In this document: positions 43,879-51,637 of the stretch, one piece after another
Numbering within the stretch: position 1 is the first letter of the stretch
How the letters are laid out: every line of letters starts with the position of its first letter
DNA from: Vreelandella massiliensis
Lineage (GTDB): Bacteria > Pseudomonadota > Gammaproteobacteria > Pseudomonadales > Halomonadaceae
DNA length: 64,000 nucleotides
Assembly (NCBI RefSeq): GCF_900155385.1
Contig: NZ_LT699745.1
Span: 1,891,561-1,955,560, forward strand
Direction of reading: 5' to 3'
Made by a program: the position numbers and the translations under genes
Notes under the pieces: model-generated
Told to the model about the DNA's origin: nothing
What the model saw: only the letters and a program-made list of their open reading frames with translations
Database searches by the model: none

Positions 43879-44092
43879 CACGCATTTTCCTTTGCACTTC
43901 AACGCCATCCTGGTGCTTGAAGGCGGCTATTTCTGTACTGCTAAAATCTAACGGCGAGCCGGATGTTGGCGAAATAGCGCTGTCTTTCACCATTACCACA
44001 ATATGTACGTGATGGTTTTGCAGCTCTCTGTACTCGGGTGGAATCTTCACCACACCGTTTTTGATATCGGCTTCGAATTCAATCGCGTACAT
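43868..44092 (-). CDS. VapB/Phd-like antitoxin of the vapC pair
   Basis: 74 residues. The N-terminus MYAIEFEADIKNGVVKIPPEYRELQNH has the AbrB/SpoVT-like or similar swapped-hairpin layout, and the C-terminal half (DFSSTEIAAFKHQDGVEVQR) is acidic and flexible, suited to wrapping the toxin. I infer antitoxin function from position and overlap with vapC. The exact DNA-binding family is not certain. Confidence 0.75.
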   Translation of the reverse strand: MYAIEFEADIKNGVVKIPPEYRELQNHHVHIVVMVKDSAISPTSGSPLDFSSTEIAAFKHQDGVEVQRKMRDEW

Positions 44093-44253
44093 ACTCGTCT
44101 CCTGTCAATGACTCCAAAACTTTTTTTATAATAGTCATACACTCCTTGACGTCCATATAGTGTGAGCCTCAGCTTATCGCAGCTGGTGACCCAGCGGCAC
44201 AGCACCCGCTCACCCTGATCTTGCCGGAGGATAGAGAAGTGCAAATGGCGGGT

Positions 44254-44320
44254 CACCCTTCGACAGGCTCAGGGTGAACGGCTATCTGCCTCCACTCATC
44301 CTGAGCTTGTCGAAGGATAG
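44254..44320. repeat. REP-like palindrome pair
   Basis: CACCCTTCGACAGGCTCAGG (44254-44273) faces CCTGAGCTTGTCGAAGG (44300-44316). It is the same family as the elements at 37966 and 51520 and lies between the antitoxin gene and the ABC permease gene end. Confidence 0.85.
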
Positions 44321-44342
44321 CGCGGTGCCGCGTTGATATGTA

Positions 44343-46916
44343 TCACGCTTCCCCCAACAGCCCTAAGCTCGCGGCGGGGGCTTGACGGCGCAGGCTGTGA
44401 GAAAGCGCGTGACCAATCACCCCGATCAACAGCGCCCCACCCAGGGGTAGCAGGGTCCAGAGCCCAAAGTGCAGGCGGGGGGCTAAATCCAGTACCGTGA
44501 CATAGAGCGCGCCGGTGGCGATTTCCGCCAGCGCCGCGCCCATCAGGCCGCTGGCGAAGCCCAGCAGCGCGTACTCCGCGCCTTGTATCCGCGAGATCAT
44601 GCGGTTGCCGGCGCCAAAAACCCGCAGCAGGCCGCTTTCGTGGGCGCGCACCGGGCGGCTGGCGGTGAGCGCGGCGTAGAGCACGCTGATACCGGCGAGC
44701 AGCACCAGGGCGAGAATCAGCTCGATGGCGCGCGTCACCTGGGTCAGCACGTCACGCACCTGACCTAAAATCGCATCCACATTGAGCAGCGTGACCCCAG
44801 GAAACTCCCGCACCAGCTCGCGGTTTACGCCTTGCGCATCGTCGGGCAGGTAAAAGGCGGTGATATAGCTGTGCGCGAATGACTCCAGCACGCCAGGGGG
44901 AAAGATCACGTAGAAGTTGGGCTTGAAGCTATCCCAGTTGAGGCTACGCAGGCTGGTGATTGCCGCCGTAATATTGTCACCCCCTACGCTGAAGGTCAGC
45001 GTATCGCCAAGCGACAGCCCCAAGCGCTCGGCCAGACCGTCCTCCATCGAGATCGGCACGGGCCGTGCCTGCGGCGTGGCGTCGACCTCGCCCATCCAGC
45101 CGCTCGTCTGGCCTGCGCCGTCAGTCTCGGCATCAAACCACTCGCCGGCCACCACTTTGTTGCCCTCGGGCACCTCGGACTGCCAGGTGAGATTCAGTTC
45201 TCGGCGCAGGGCGTTATCGCCGCGCGCCTCGGCGGGCACCGCCTCGCGAGGGTCAGCGCCGTTAATCGCGGTAATGCGCCCACGCACCATGGGGTAAAGC
45301 GTGCTTTTCTCCTCCACGTGCGGGTCGACAGCGGCTTCGAAGGCATCGCGCTCGCCGGGCTGGATGTTGATCGCGAAGTAGTTGGGGGTGTTCTCCGGCA
45401 ACTGCGCCTGCCACGCCGTGAGCAGATCGCCACGCACCAGCACCATCATCGCCATGGCAAAAAATGTCACCGAGAATGCCAGCAACTGCCCGAGCCCGGC
45501 CTGACGCCGACGCGCTAGCTGGCGCCCGCCCAAACGCAGCGCCTGCGACCACTCGCTTTGCCCGCGCAAGCGCTGCACGATAGCCAGCACGCCGTTCAGC
45601 AGCAGGGCACTCAGCCCCCACAGCAGCGCGAGCAGAACGGCACCGCCGACCAGTAACGCCAGCGCCAAGGGCAGGCTGCCGGAGTAGAGCCATAAAAGCC
45701 CGCCGAACACCAGCGCCGCCACGCTCACCACCAGCCACGCCGCGGGCGGGATGGGGTCAAGCTCGCGCCTGAGCACTTTCAAGGCACTCACGCGTTTGAT
45801 GCGCAAAAGCGTCGGCCCGGCAAAGCCCACCAACACCGCCAGGGCCGTGAGCACGCCGAGGAAAAGCGGCATCACCCCGGGCGGCGGCAGCGTCATGGGC
45901 AGAAAATTCACCAAGAGCGCCAGCAAGGCCGCCTGCCCCGCAAGGCCCAGCAGCGCGCCCACCAGCGCCGCCACCAGCGCGAGGCCCAGAAGCTGCCAAG
46001 CGAAGATCTCCACCAACTGCTGCTGGCTCGCGCCGAAACAGCGCAACAGCGCGGCGGTATCCAAATGGCGCTCGACGTAGCGCCGAGTCGACATCGCCAC
46101 CGCCACGCCGGCGAGCAGCACGGCGGCAAGCCCCGCGATGCCCAGATAGCTCTCCGCGCGCTCCAGCGCGTTGCCTAGCTGCGGGCGGTCTTGGCGGATA
46201 TCGCGCACTTCGACGCCGCGCTGACGCAGCTCGGCGAGCAGCGGCTGCACCCGATCCAGCGCCTCGGGCGGGCCGGCGGCGAGAAGCTCAAACTCCACGC
46301 GCGAGCCCTCCTGCACTAGCCCTGTCGCCGCCAGGTCGTCGGTGTGCACCATCAAGCGCGGATTAAAGCTGCCAAAGCCCGCGGATTGATCCGCCTCGCG
46401 TTCGATAAAGCCGCTCACGGTGAGTTCGGCCTGGCCGACCTGCACACTGTCGCCAATCTCAAGGTCGATCAGCTGCGCCAGGCGCGGGTCAGCCCACGCC
46501 TCCCCACGCGGCGGGCCGGACGCGATTTCCTCAGTGCTTGCCTTACGCGCCACGCGCGAGACGCCATAGTGCGGATAGACGTCATCCACCGCCTTGACGC
46601 TGGCGGGCTGAAACTGCTCGCCGCGGCGGATCATCGACACCAGGTCGACCTGGTCGCTCAGGGTAAAGCCGGCGTCTTCAAGCGCCCGGCGCAGCTCAGG
46701 CGAAAAAGGGTCGCGCTGCTCCAGCACGACGTCGCCACCCAGCAGCTGGCTCGCTTGGCGCTCAAGCCCGCGCTCCAGACGGTCAAGAAAAAACGCGATC
46801 ATGGTGGACGCCGCCACCGCCAGCGCCAGCGCAACGAAAAGCGCGCGCACGTCGGCGGCGCGCAGATCACGCTTTAAGCTGCGCCACGCCAGGCGGGCGT
46901 TTTGCTGCTGACTCAT
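44343..46916 (-). CDS. Large FtsX-type ABC permease (YbbP-like)
   Basis: 857 residues. It has the duplicated MacB/FtsX layout: an N-terminal membrane segment (VRALFVALALAVAASTMIAFFL), a periplasmic domain of about 220 residues, groups of membrane segments near 260-480, a second periplasmic domain, and a last trio of membrane segments from about 730. This matches YbbP, the partner of YbbA and of the TesA thioesterase. The role in cells is not settled; lipid or substrate removal from the periplasm is discussed. It overlaps ybbA by four bases. Part of this gene (46411-46505) reappears as a corrupted copy at 49941. Confidence 0.9.
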   Translation of the reverse strand: MSQQQNARLAWRSLKRDLRAADVRALFVALALAVAASTMIAFFLDRLERGLERQASQLLGGDVVLEQRDPFSPELRRALEDAGFTLSDQVDLVSMIRRGEQFQPASVKAVDDVYPHYGVSRVARKASTEEIASGPPRGEAWADPRLAQLIDLEIGDSVQVGQAELTVSGFIEREADQSAGFGSFNPRLMVHTDDLAATGLVQEGSRVEFELLAAGPPEALDRVQPLLAELRQRGVEVRDIRQDRPQLGNALERAESYLGIAGLAAVLLAGVAVAMSTRRYVERHLDTAALLRCFGASQQQLVEIFAWQLLGLALVAALVGALLGLAGQAALLALLVNFLPMTLPPPGVMPLFLGVLTALAVLVGFAGPTLLRIKRVSALKVLRRELDPIPPAAWLVVSVAALVFGGLLWLYSGSLPLALALLVGGAVLLALLWGLSALLLNGVLAIVQRLRGQSEWSQALRLGGRQLARRRQAGLGQLLAFSVTFFAMAMMVLVRGDLLTAWQAQLPENTPNYFAINIQPGERDAFEAAVDPHVEEKSTLYPMVRGRITAINGADPREAVPAEARGDNALRRELNLTWQSEVPEGNKVVAGEWFDAETDGAGQTSGWMGEVDATPQARPVPISMEDGLAERLGLSLGDTLTFSVGGDNITAAITSLRSLNWDSFKPNFYVIFPPGVLESFAHSYITAFYLPDDAQGVNRELVREFPGVTLLNVDAILGQVRDVLTQVTRAIELILALVLLAGISVLYAALTASRPVRAHESGLLRVFGAGNRMISRIQGAEYALLGFASGLMGAALAEIATGALYVTVLDLAPRLHFGLWTLLPLGGALLIGVIGHALSHSLRRQAPAASLGLLGEA

Positions 46917-47701
46917 GCCTCCTCCTCAAGCGCTTCGGGCGAAAACGGCGTTAGTTGGCCGTTTTCCAGTCGCAAGCAGCGGTCGCAGCGCCGTGCGAGT
47001 GCATGATCGTGGGTGACCAGAACCAGCGTGGTGCCCACCTCCTGGTTGAGCGAAAACAGCAGATCAATCACCTGCCCCCCGGTATCGGGGTCTAGGTTGC
47101 CGGTGGGTTCGTCGGCGAACACCAGCTCCGGGTCGGTGACGAAGGCACGGGCAATCGCGACGCGCTGCTGCTCGCCGCCGGATAACTGCTTGGGCAAGTG
47201 TCCTGCGCGCTCGCCTAGCCCCACGCGCGAAAGCCACTCTTGGGCGGTGCGCGTTTCGCCGCCGCGCGGAGAGAGTTCTAGCGGCAGCAGCACGTTCTCC
47301 AGCGCCGAGAGCGTGGGCAGAAGCTGAAAGTTCTGAAACACAAACCCCACGCGCCCGGCCCTGAGCGCGGCGCGCCCATCCTCATCCAAACGGCTAAGCG
47401 GTTTACCAAACAGGATCAACTCGCCGTCGGTCGGGGTATCGAGCCCCGCGAGCAGGCCTAGCAGCGTCGATTTCCCCGCGCCGCTTTTGCCCAAAATCGC
47501 CACGCTCTCCCCCGCCGCTACGTCGAGCGACAGCTCGTGTAAGATGCTAAGGGAACGCTCGCCGCTGGTGACACTCTTACACAGCGACTGCGCCTTGAGC
47601 ACACTGGGTGCAGAAACCGTGCCGGCGTGGGAAGATGACGACGTCCCGGTGTGCGTACGGGTGTGTGAAGCACTGGAGAATGAAGCTGAGGAGTCGGACA
47701 T
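46913..47701 (-). CDS. ABC transporter ATP-binding protein (YbbA-like)
   Basis: 262 residues from ATG 47701. Walker [18 protein letters not shown], signature [15 protein letters not shown], Walker [13 protein letters not shown] and H-loop VTHDHA are all present. It is of the LolD/MacB ATPase class. The first 35 residues are Ser/Thr/His-rich and not typical of YbbA; a GTG at SVLKAQSL would remove most of them. The ATG at 47701 overlaps the divergent tesA ATG within the same CATG. Either this start or that of tesA may therefore be misplaced. Confidence 0.9.
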   Translation of the reverse strand: MSDSSASFSSASHTRTHTGTSSSSHAGTVSAPSVLKAQSLCKSVTSGERSLSILHELSLDVAAGESVAILGKSGAGKSTLLGLLAGLDTPTDGELILFGKPLSRLDEDGRAALRAGRVGFVFQNFQLLPTLSALENVLLPLELSPRGGETRTAQEWLSRVGLGERAGHLPKQLSGGEQQRVAIARAFVTDPELVFADEPTGNLDPDTGGQVIDLLFSLNQEVGTTLVLVTHDHALARRCDRCLRLENGQLTPFSPEALEEEA

Positions 47702-48389
47702 GAAGCGAAGCATCCCTGTAAGGTGGCATGACTATCGAAGATCGGTGCTCAAGACGGCCTGGCTGTTGGCGCTGGTTGCCTTCATCCTGCCAAATACGCT
47801 CAGCGCTGGCGAGCGTTCCTCCATCTTGGTGATGGGCGACAGCCTGAGCGCCGCGTACAACATTGAGCGCGAGGCGGGCTGGGTCACGCTGTTAGCCGAG
47901 CGCTTAGGCGATGATGTGGAGGTGATCAACGCCAGCATCAGCGGTGAAACCACCAGCGGTGGCGCCCAACGTTTCCCGAAGCTTCTCAGACAGCACTCCC
48001 CAACGATGGTTCTTCTCGAACTGGGTGGCAACGACGGGCTGCGCGGCCTTTCGCCCCAGCAGATGCGGGCCAATCTCGCCCAGATGATCGAGCAGAGCCA
48101 GGCAGCCGGAGCGGAGGTCTTGTTGCTGGGCATTGATATCCCACCCAACTACGGCCAAGCCTACCGCGACGCCTTCAAGGGGGTTTTTACCGAACTTGCG
48201 GATACCTACGACGTGCCGCTGGTGCCCTTTCTGCTAGAAGATATTGCCCTCAACGACAGCCTAATGCAGGACGATGATATCCACCCCACCGCCGAGGCGC
48301 AGCCGATCATTTTAGACAACGTCTGGCCTAAACTCGCCCCCATGCTAAAAGCCAACGGCACCGACGTCGCCCGGGTCGGTCAGGAGTGA
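47700..48389 (+). CDS. tesA: Periplasmic GDSL esterase/thioesterase (TesA-like)
   Basis: 229 residues, with an N-terminal signal peptide (VLKTAWLLALVAFILPNTLSA) and then the SGNH/GDSL blocks: VMGDSLSAAYN (nucleophile Ser), GETTSGG, LGGNDGLRG and DDIHPTAEAQ (catalytic Asp-x2-His). This is the TesA/arylesterase family, acyl-CoA thioesterase I in E. coli. Divergent placement beside ybbAP is the classical arrangement. ATG 47700 shares bases with the ybbA start, leaving no room for promoters between the two coding regions as drawn. Confidence 0.93.
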   Translation: MKRSIPVRWHDYRRSVLKTAWLLALVAFILPNTLSAGERSSILVMGDSLSAAYNIEREAGWVTLLAERLGDDVEVINASISGETTSGGAQRFPKLLRQHSPTMVLLELGGNDGLRGLSPQQMRANLAQMIEQSQAAGAEVLLLGIDIPPNYGQAYRDAFKGVFTELADTYDVPLVPFLLEDIALNDSLMQDDDIHPTAEAQPIILDNVWPKLAPMLKANGTDVARVGQE

Positions 48390-49270
48390 ACCGCCGGCGC
48401 TGGGGTTTTCTGGTGCTGCTGTACGCCCAGCCCCGCGAGAATCAACACCAGCCCCAATAGCGTCGAGGAGAGAATGGGTTCGCCGACGACCAGGTGCAGC
48501 AGCAAAAGCGACACCGGCGGCGAGAGAAAGATCAAATTCGACACCTTGGCGGTGCGCGAGACCTTATGCACCGCCAGCTGCCAGAGAATAAACGCCACGC
48601 CCATTTCGAAAAGCCCCACGTAAACGCCCGCGCCCAAGGCGGGCCAGCCGTGCCAGTTCAACCCCGGCCCCCAGAGCAAAAACGCCGTGAGCACCGGCAG
48701 GCCGACGCTGAAATTTTGCCACTGCCCCACCAATGGTTCGCGCCTGTCTTTGGCATTGAGCAGCCAGTAAAGCGCCCATAAGAGCGTCGAGGCGAGCGCG
48801 AACACCACCCCGAGCGGGTCGGCAAACGCCACATCCAATACCGCCCCGCGCGTGGCAATCACCCACACCCCCGCGTAGGCGATCAGCCCGGCGAGAATAT
48901 CTACGCGGGTTAAGCGCTGCCCCAGAAGGGGCACCGCCAAAAACGCCATCGCCAGCGCCCAGGTGTAATTGAGCGCCATGGCTTCCTGGCCGGGGAGGCG
49001 GTCGTAAGCGGCAAACAGCACCAGATAATACGCCACCGGGTTCATCAGCCCCGCCCAAGCCGCGGTGCGCCAGCCTTGGTTGAGCGCCTGCGCTAAATGG
49101 CCGCGCTTGATGACCAGTGCCCCCATCAACGCCCAGGAGACCAGCGAGGCGAGCCACATCAACTCCAGCGGACTCATCCAAGTAAGCGCGACTTTAAACG
49201 CCGTCGCCACCGTCGACCACAGCGCCACGGCGCCTAACCCATAAAGAAGCGCGTGCTGGTCCTGGGTCAT
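48380..49270 (-). CDS. EamA-family (DMT) transporter
   Basis: 296 residues with ten hydrophobic segments in two EamA halves (LYGLGAVALWSTVATAFKV at the start; the second half from about residue 155). Members export or import small metabolites, and the substrate cannot be read from sequence. It is convergent with tesA, and the two stops overlap by ten bases. Its start faces the truncated MFS gene. Confidence 0.88.
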   Translation of the reverse strand: MTQDQHALLYGLGAVALWSTVATAFKVALTWMSPLELMWLASLVSWALMGALVIKRGHLAQALNQGWRTAAWAGLMNPVAYYLVLFAAYDRLPGQEAMALNYTWALAMAFLAVPLLGQRLTRVDILAGLIAYAGVWVIATRGAVLDVAFADPLGVVFALASTLLWALYWLLNAKDRREPLVGQWQNFSVGLPVLTAFLLWGPGLNWHGWPALGAGVYVGLFEMGVAFILWQLAVHKVSRTAKVSNLIFLSPPVSLLLLHLVVGEPILSSTLLGLVLILAGLGVQQHQKTPAPAVHS

Positions 49271-49360
49271 AACGACATAAGCTTAAAACGTGACATCTGA
49301 ACGCTCCTTGGCAACACTAGGGGTAACGATAGGCGACAACATACCAGCCACGGAGGTGCA

Positions 49361-49920
49361 ATGGCAGCGCCGGAGATTTCCCAAACTCAGCTCTATGAGC
49401 GGTTGACCGGAGATGAAAACAGCCGCATGTGCGATGACATTCCCGAGAGCGCCTGCGAAGATCAGCCACGCAATTTCATGCGTCACTTAGTGGCCGCCCT
49501 GGGCAACAAACTGGCGGATGAACTCGCCAACGCTCGGCTGGTGCTGCCGTGGCTGATGGGGATTATCGGCGCCCCCGTGTGGATGGTGGGGCTTTTGGTG
49601 CCGATTCGCGAATCCGGCGCCCTGCTGCCGCAACTCTTCGTCGCGGGATTTATCCGCCTAAAGCCCCAGCGTAAATGGGTATGGGTCACCGGCGGTGTAC
49701 TGCAAGCCGTAAGCGCGCTGGCATTGGCGCTACTGGCGCTACTCGGCAGCGGCACGCTAGGGGGCGCCTTGGTGCTGGTAGTACTGATATTTTTATCGCT
49801 GGCGCGGGGCTTATCCTCGATTGCCACCAAGGACGTGATGGGCAAAACCATCGCCAAAAAGCGCCGCGGTACCCTGATGGGATGGAGCGGCAGCGTCGCC
49901 GGCGGGGCCACGCTGCTGGC
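49361..49920 (+). CDS. MFS transporter, 3' end cut by assembly artefact
   Basis: 187 residues are visible. ATG 49361 follows GGAGGTGCA. Hydrophobic segments begin near LVLPWLMGIIGAPVWMVGLL, and later WVWVTGGVLQAVSALALALL gives a further span, with loop MGKTIAKKRRGTLMGWSG as in major facilitator proteins. Normal members are about 400 residues, so half is missing. The break at 49920 coincides with an assembly artefact, so the gene is probably complete in the genome. The reading frame that continues to 50062 is not its true C-terminus. Confidence 0.85.
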
Positions 49921-50118
49921 CTTTCTCTTTTACACATCTGCCGCCCACCGTGAGTTCTGCCTGGCCGACCTGCCCACTTTCGCCAATCTCAAGGGCGACC
50001 CGCTGCGCCAGGCGCGGGTCATCCCACGCCCCCCCCCTAAATCGCTTATTTTTTTTTTTTAATGATACGGCGACCACCGAGATCTACACTCTTTCCCTAC
50101 ACGACGCTCTTCCGATCT
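49921..50118 (+). other. Library artefact: Nextera-like end, corrupted gene copy, poly-T, Illumina P5 adapter
   Basis: 49921-49939 matches the Nextera mosaic end at 17 of 19 bases. 49941 to about 50035 is a gap-free corrupted copy of 46411-46505 in the ybbP-like gene. 50050-50060 is poly-T. 50061-50118 is the complete 58-base Illumina P5/TruSeq adapter, starting AATGATACGGCGACCACCGA and ending CTCTTCCGATCT. None of this is native sequence at this locus. A reading frame through it gives the well-known contaminant peptide NDTATTEIYTLSLHDALPI. Confidence 0.98.
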
Positions 50119-50693
50119 GCACGCAAGGGTATCGCTTTATTGTCGCCGGCATTGGCGTGGGCGCGGTGTTCGGCGCGGTGACGCAGCTGTTGCTCGCGCG
50201 GGTGGCGATCGATACCGCCAACGCGGCCTACCCCTGGACGGTGGGGACGCTAAACGCGCGCCCAGCGGGAGCGGTGCCGCTTTTAGCAGCGGGCTTGGCG
50301 CTTGGGCTGGGTCTTGCGTTAGCGGGGGCGCGCTCGCTGTCGCTTTTGCGCTTTCACGATGGCGTCGCGTCAGGGCTGGGTATCGCCGTGACCTCGCGGC
50401 GTGTTCATATCCTGATGCTGGCGGTGGTGCTGACCGCCCTTGCCGTCGCCGTGGCCGGGCCGGTCGGCATGGTGGGGCTGATTGGCCCGGAAATCGCTCG
50501 GGGACTGTCGCGCTCGCGCCATGTTCCGATCATTGCCGCCGCGCTTTCGGGGGCGCTGGTGATGGTGTTGGCCGATTTGGCCGGGCGATGTCTGCTCGCG
50601 CCCATTGAAGTGCCTGTGGGGATCGTCACCGCCGTGGTCGGCGGCCCGTGGTTACTGTGGCTATTAATGCGCCCGCAACGGAGGGGACCATGA
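50119..50693 (+). CDS. FecCD-type iron-siderophore ABC permease, 5' end missing
   Basis: About 190 C-terminal residues, from the adapter border to the TGA at 50691-50693. Segments AYPWTVGTLNARP, VAVAGPVGMVGLIGPEIARGL and AGRCLLAPIEVPVGIVTAVVGGPWLLWLL are hallmark FecCD blocks, covering the last five to six membrane spans. Full permeases have about 330 residues, so about 140 are lost at the artefact. It overlaps the ATPase gene by four bases, as in native operons. It is not a neighbour of the MFS gene on the evidence here. Confidence 0.92.
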
Positions 50694-51493
50694 ACGAGAC
50701 AACGCCCTCGCCGACACTCGTTGCTTCGGCGCTGAGCATGAATTACGGCGCGCGCCGCGTGATCGACGCGCTCGATCTGGCGCTGCCGACCGGGCAAGTA
50801 ACGGCGATCGTGGGGCCGAACGGCTGCGGGAAATCGACGCTGCTGGCCGGGCTTGCTCGTCTGCACAAACCCGGGGGTGGCGCGGTGCTGCTGGATGGCG
50901 GCGATATCCAGCGTCTTTCGGCGCGCACGCTGGCCACGCGCTTGGCGCTGCTGCCTCAAGAGGCGGTAGCACCCGAAGGGCTGACGGTCGCCGAGTTGAT
51001 TCGCTTTGGCCGCCAACCGCACCAGGGCTGGCTGCGCCAGTGGTCGGCGGAGGATCAGCGCGTGGTGCAGCAGGCGCTCGCGGCAGCAGGGCTTGAAATG
51101 CTGGCCGAGCGACCCTTGGATGCGCTTTCGGGAGGCCAGCGCCAGCGCGCGTGGATCGCCATGACCATCGCCCAGCAAACGCCGCTTTTGTTACTCGATG
51201 AGCCCACTTCCGCACTGGATTTAGGCCATCAGATCGAAGTGTTTGAGCTAGTAAGGGCGTTGGCGCGCCAGGGCCGCACCGTGGTCATGGTGCTGCATGA
51301 CCTGGCCAGCGCCTGCCGCTATGCCGACCACTTGATCGCCATGCGCGAGGGGCACATCGTGGCCCAAGGGCCGCCCAGTGAGGTGGTTACCCCGGCGCTG
51401 GTGCGAACCCTCTACCAGGTGGAGTGTACCCTTTTGACCGACCCTGAGACCGGTAGCCCGCTGCTGGCGAATATCAAGCGCGCCACCGCGTAA
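50690..51493 (+). CDS. FecE-type iron-siderophore ABC ATPase
   Basis: 267 residues; ATG 50690 follows GGAGGGGACC. Walker A is VGPNGCGKSTLLAGLARL, the signature is LSGGQRQRAWIAM, Walker B is LLLLDEPTSALDL, and the H-loop is VMVLHDLASACRYADH. The class is that of FepC/FecE ATPases, powering ferric-siderophore uptake through the inner membrane with the permease upstream. The periplasmic binding protein gene is not in view, presumably upstream beyond the artefact. Confidence 0.95.
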   Translation: MNETTPSPTLVASALSMNYGARRVIDALDLALPTGQVTAIVGPNGCGKSTLLAGLARLHKPGGGAVLLDGGDIQRLSARTLATRLALLPQEAVAPEGLTVAELIRFGRQPHQGWLRQWSAEDQRVVQQALAAAGLEMLAERPLDALSGGQRQRAWIAMTIAQQTPLLLLDEPTSALDLGHQIEVFELVRALARQGRTVVMVLHDLASACRYADHLIAMREGHIVAQGPPSEVVTPALVRTLYQVECTLLTDPETGSPLLANIKRATA

Positions 51494-51519
51494 TAGAAAC
51501 TAGGTGGGGCCGAGCGCGT

Positions 51520-51550
51520 CACCCTTCGACAGGCTCTGGGCGAGCAGGGA
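51520..51550. repeat. REP-like half element
   Basis: CACCCTTCGACAGGCTCTGG is a close match to the left arm at 44254-44273. Only one arm is clear here, between the ATPase gene and the exporter gene. Confidence 0.65.
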
Positions 51551-51637
51551 TAATCGCGCGTAACCCTTCCGTTCGGTCTGCGCGTGTCTAAGACCGAATG
51601 GGGCTTCATTTTTTGTATCAACCACTAAGGAACCCCT

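Noticed and set aside
49361-50062. An MFS protein ending at 50062
   Set aside because: The last 47 residues come from the mosaic-end-like, copied and poly-T sequence, not from the MFS gene.
49950-50693. A 247-residue permease fusion with an N-terminal extension
   Set aside because: The extension is translated adapter and copied library sequence; only the part from 50119 is real coding sequence.
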